Source of the DNA: Clostridium sp. N3C
GTDB taxonomy: Bacteria > Bacillota > Clostridia > Clostridiales > Clostridiaceae
Reading direction: 5' to 3'
NCBI RefSeq assembly: GCF_900095445.1
Contig: NZ_FMJL01000022.1
Span: 1 to 57,718, forward strand
Length of the DNA: 57,718 nucleotides
This document shows, in pieces, positions 54,958 through 57,718 of the stretch (the stretch's first letter is position 1; the number at the start of each line of letters is the position of its first letter). The position numbers and the translations under genes are program-made. The notes beneath the pieces are model-generated. The model ran no database searches, had not been told where the DNA came from, and saw only the letters and a program-made list of their open reading frames with translations.

Positions 54958-54990
54958 ACCATTTCAGATAAATATTATCTGAAATGGTCT
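54958..54990. terminator. Bidirectional terminator between cbiO and the chemotaxis gene
   Basis: ACCATTTCAGATAA and TTATCTGAAATGGT form a perfect 14-bp stem between convergent genes. Confidence 0.85.
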
Positions 54991-55028
54991 TCGTATAATT
55001 ACAATGTCTTTTATAGTACACATAATTC

Positions 55029-57131
55029 CTATGATACTTTAATTTTATTTAGCTGTTCTTTTAGTTTATTAGATAATACTCTTAAGTTTTGTGCAGATTC
55101 CTCTATTTGCTCTATTGTTGCTAACTGTTCCTCTGTAGCTGTTGCCATATTTACTGCTTCTTGACTACTTGTATTCGAAAAATTACTAATTTCTGACATT
55201 GTTGCAGCCATTTCTTCCATTTCAGCAGATATTTCTTGTGTAGTAGATGAAACTTCTTGGATTTGCCCTGAAGCTAGTCGAATATCATCAAATATTTGTT
55301 CTATTGTTATCTTCGTATTGTCTATTGCTTGTAGTCCTAAATCTGTTTCTTTACTCATGTGGTTTATAACATCCACATTTTTTTGAATAAGATTTATCAT
55401 TTCACTTAATCTTGTAGAAATTATATTAACTGACTTAGATGTCTGTTCAGCTAACTTACCAACTTCATTTGCTACAACAGCAAAGCCTCTTCCAGCTTCT
55501 CCAGCTCGTGCTGCCTCAATATTAGCGTTTAATGCAAGTAGCTTTGTTTTAGAAGCTATATCTACTATAATATTTATAACTTCCTCCATTTCTGTTGAAT
55601 ATACTGCTAAACTTTCTGCAATGGATAAACTATCTGATTGAGATGTTTTTATATTATTCATCTGTTCAATGGTCTTTAATAATTGATTGCCGCCGGTCAT
55701 AGCATTTTCTGATGTTACTTGCATAACATGAGCAAGATCTGATGCCGCATTAGCAATGTGATTAACCGCATTTGTTACATCGTTGAGGGCTGCATTTGTT
55801 TCATTAATTGAATCTGACTGTTTTACACTTCCTTCTGACACAATTTGAACAGATTCAGCTACCTGTTTCATAGTTTGGGAAACTTCATGTGCAACAATAC
55901 TTAGTATATTTGAAGCTTCTTGGGTTTGAACAGAAATATCTTGATTCTCTTTTATAATATCTCCAACTGATATTCTCATTTGGTTCATTGCATTACCAAC
56001 TTGTAATAACTCATCTTGTGTATTTAGTATAATTTCGCAGCCAAATTCACCATCTGCCATAAGTTTTGAACTATGCTGCAATGTTTTAACTGAAGAAATT
56101 ACATTTATATAAAATCCAATATATAAGCATAAAACGATTAACATTAGCACTAATATCATACTAAATACAAGTATCATATGTTGTGTTAAAGCGTTTACAT
56201 TTTGCTTAAGTACACTTATAAGGGTTTTTTCTAATTCTGTCATCGTGGAAGGAATAACATTAATAGTTTCGGTGCCTTCTGAAAAATAAGTTGAAGGATC
56301 CATTGTGTAATTAGATTTTAATATTATTTCTTTGGTTACTGTATCTTTATATAGAGAAGCTTTTTCTTCAGTTTCTTTTAACTTAGTTGATAATTGATTG
56401 AATTCACTATCAAAGTCCACACCTAAGCGAAGTAAGGATTGGTTTAATTCTGTCATTAACTTTTTATAAGAATTCATGTATGTATTAAGTGAAATAATTT
56501 CCTCTGTTGATGAATAACCCTTGGATAGTACTCCATTACCAGTTCCTCTTATGATTGCAATAGTTTCAGTAATACTAGGTAAGTTATTTGAATACATTTG
56601 CATCAAGTAATAGGTGATTAAATCTGAATCCAATGTCATATTGTATTCATCTGCAATAAACTTAATAGTTTCTAACAATTGTGAAATTATTTCCGAATGC
56701 ATATCAAAACTCTTTGGTGCATCTATAGTATCAATGTCTTTAGTTAACGATACCCATGAGTCTTGCGCAAGCTCAAATTGCTTTTTTACTTGCGGATAAT
56801 CTAACATTTGGGTATAGATAAAATCAAATTGATCATTTACACTTCTACGAATTTCTTCAATATCTTCTTCTACAGACCTATTTCCGTTTTTATATCCATT
56901 GACAAGGCCACGATGGGATTGTACTTGTAAAATAAGTGGATAAACTTTTGCTATTTTCTCTACACCTTTTCTTTCCTCGTTCATCAGTTTTATACTTTTT
57001 ACTTGATAGGATATCCACATAGTCAGCAATACTACAATAGGTACCAAAAATAGTAAACTAATAAGCAAAAATTTTCTGCCATATTTAAGTTTTCCCATTA
57101 ATTTTGATATAGGACTAAACAAGTTATTCAT
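55029..57131 (-). CDS. Methyl-accepting chemotaxis protein with four-helix-type sensor
   Basis: The protein is about 700 residues, starting [20 protein letters not shown]. The first membrane helix is near residues 20-42 and the second near 330-350. The sensor between them is all-helical ([20 protein letters not shown]), like nitrate/nitrite-sensing or other four-helix bundles rather than Cache. HAMP is at about 350-410. The signalling tip is [20 protein letters not shown], then [20 protein letters not shown]. The start is ATG at 57131 with AAAGGAG upstream on the minus strand. It differs in sensor type from the receptor at 31721. Confidence 0.9.
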   Translation of the reverse strand: MNNLFSPISKLMGKLKYGRKFLLISLLFLVPIVVLLTMWISYQVKSIKLMNEERKGVEKIAKVYPLILQVQSHRGLVNGYKNGNRSVEEDIEEIRRSVNDQFDFIYTQMLDYPQVKKQFELAQDSWVSLTKDIDTIDAPKSFDMHSEIISQLLETIKFIADEYNMTLDSDLITYYLMQMYSNNLPSITETIAIIRGTGNGVLSKGYSSTEEIISLNTYMNSYKKLMTELNQSLLRLGVDFDSEFNQLSTKLKETEEKASLYKDTVTKEIILKSNYTMDPSTYFSEGTETINVIPSTMTELEKTLISVLKQNVNALTQHMILVFSMILVLMLIVLCLYIGFYINVISSVKTLQHSSKLMADGEFGCEIILNTQDELLQVGNAMNQMRISVGDIIKENQDISVQTQEASNILSIVAHEVSQTMKQVAESVQIVSEGSVKQSDSINETNAALNDVTNAVNHIANAASDLAHVMQVTSENAMTGGNQLLKTIEQMNNIKTSQSDSLSIAESLAVYSTEMEEVINIIVDIASKTKLLALNANIEAARAGEAGRGFAVVANEVGKLAEQTSKSVNIISTRLSEMINLIQKNVDVINHMSKETDLGLQAIDNTKITIEQIFDDIRLASGQIQEVSSTTQEISAEMEEMAATMSEISNFSNTSSQEAVNMATATEEQLATIEQIEESAQNLRVLSNKLKEQLNKIKVS

Positions 57132-57718
57132 ACAAATTCTCCTTTCCAAAATAACTAAATACTTGTGACAATAGAATGACTAAATTCTACTATTCAAAAA
57201 TAATTTATGAGAATACAGTCCATATAGAAATTAATAGATTTTTAAGCACCATTAAATTCTAGTACAAAAAATTTAGAATTTTAACAATAATTTTAATTAT
57301 ATTGGTATTAATTTTGATACATCGACAAATAATTCATTCTTTATGAGATATGTTTGATAAAAGGTTTTATATTAATATGAATTTACAGGTATTCTACATA
57401 TAAACCTGTACTAAAGATAGGTTCGTTTGCATGAATTTTCTGAGAAAGTATATAATTAGTTGATTATGAATATTTTGCGAATCATTTTTGCTTAGTGTTT
57501 TCTATTATATTGATTTAAAATGTCATAAAATAGAATATAATTAAAACAATTTGCGAATTTATTTGAAAATTGTGTTGATATATGTTATATTATATTATGC
57601 CTTATTTTAATTAGGTACTGTAAAAAGTTTATGAAAAACTAGCTTCAAAACTACCAACAAACTGAAGTTAGCTGCAACTAACCGCAGTTGCCCTTGACAA
57701 ACATTCGCCAAATGAAGT
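57132..57718. other. Non-coding AT-rich end of window with a hairpin
   Basis: No open frame is supported here. Near the end GTTAGCTGCAACTAAC (about 57671-57686) is an inverted repeat within a stretch richer in G+C than the preceding 500 bases. It may be the edge of a repeat or mobile element outside the window. Confidence 0.4.

Overview
The window looks like chromosome from a low-GC anaerobic Firmicute of the class Clostridia. The basis is the AT-rich DNA, strong AGGAGG-type ribosome binding sites, clostridial gene families (EFR1 ferredoxin, DUF5320, CmpB-type membrane proteins), an A-type flavodiiron protein, and metabolism rich in iron-sulfur proteins. No rRNA, tRNA or CRISPR array was recognised. 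By eye the left part (about 1-23700) is richer in G+C than the right part, which is very AT-rich from about 24300 onward.

Region 1 (1-5906) is the end of a prophage or prophage-like element: a tail-protein C-terminus, a holin with an in-frame amber codon, an amidase endolysin with LysM, a SHOCT-like small protein and a three-gene serine recombinase module. Region 2 (5924-14064) is the most unusual part. A promoter carrying two copies of the palindrome TGACATATGTCA leads into about twelve codirectional genes: two DUF5320 proteins, a radical SAM protein, a DUF134 regulator, an IscU/NifU-like scaffold, a NifX-like protein, two ferredoxin-containing MinD ATPases, a metallo-beta-lactamase protein, a ZIP metal transporter, an Mrp/NBP35 ATPase and a C_GCAxxG_C_C-NifX fusion. 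The content resembles the orange-protein (ORP) complex genes of Desulfovibrio, with a metal transporter and a putative dedicated regulator added.

Region 3 (14123-24273) holds a split chromate transporter with a divergent LysR regulator, lgt, and a nested insertion. An IS4-like element with a 9-bp target duplication has its transposase gene broken by an IS3-family element. A 275-bp repeat-bounded segment and several small accessory genes follow.

Region 4 (24313-57718) is mostly housekeeping and cofactor metabolism: brnQ, nadABC, fprA with an Spx/ArsC-like gene, two chemotaxis receptors, a pyridoxal kinase, thiM-(thiamine-binding protein)-thiC under a TPP riboswitch, ribDE-ribBA-ribH under an FMN riboswitch, thiD-thiM-thiE under two tandem TPP riboswitches, an ECF sigma factor with a broken anti-sigma gene, and the cobalt ECF transporter cbiMNQO. 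The visible thiamine genes give de novo pyrimidine synthesis (ThiC, ThiD) plus thiazole salvage (ThiM) and coupling (ThiE); no thiazole synthesis genes are present here. Gaps between genes hold decayed fragments of a HAMP-type kinase, a UvrD/HelD-like helicase, an amidohydrolase and a sugar isomerase.
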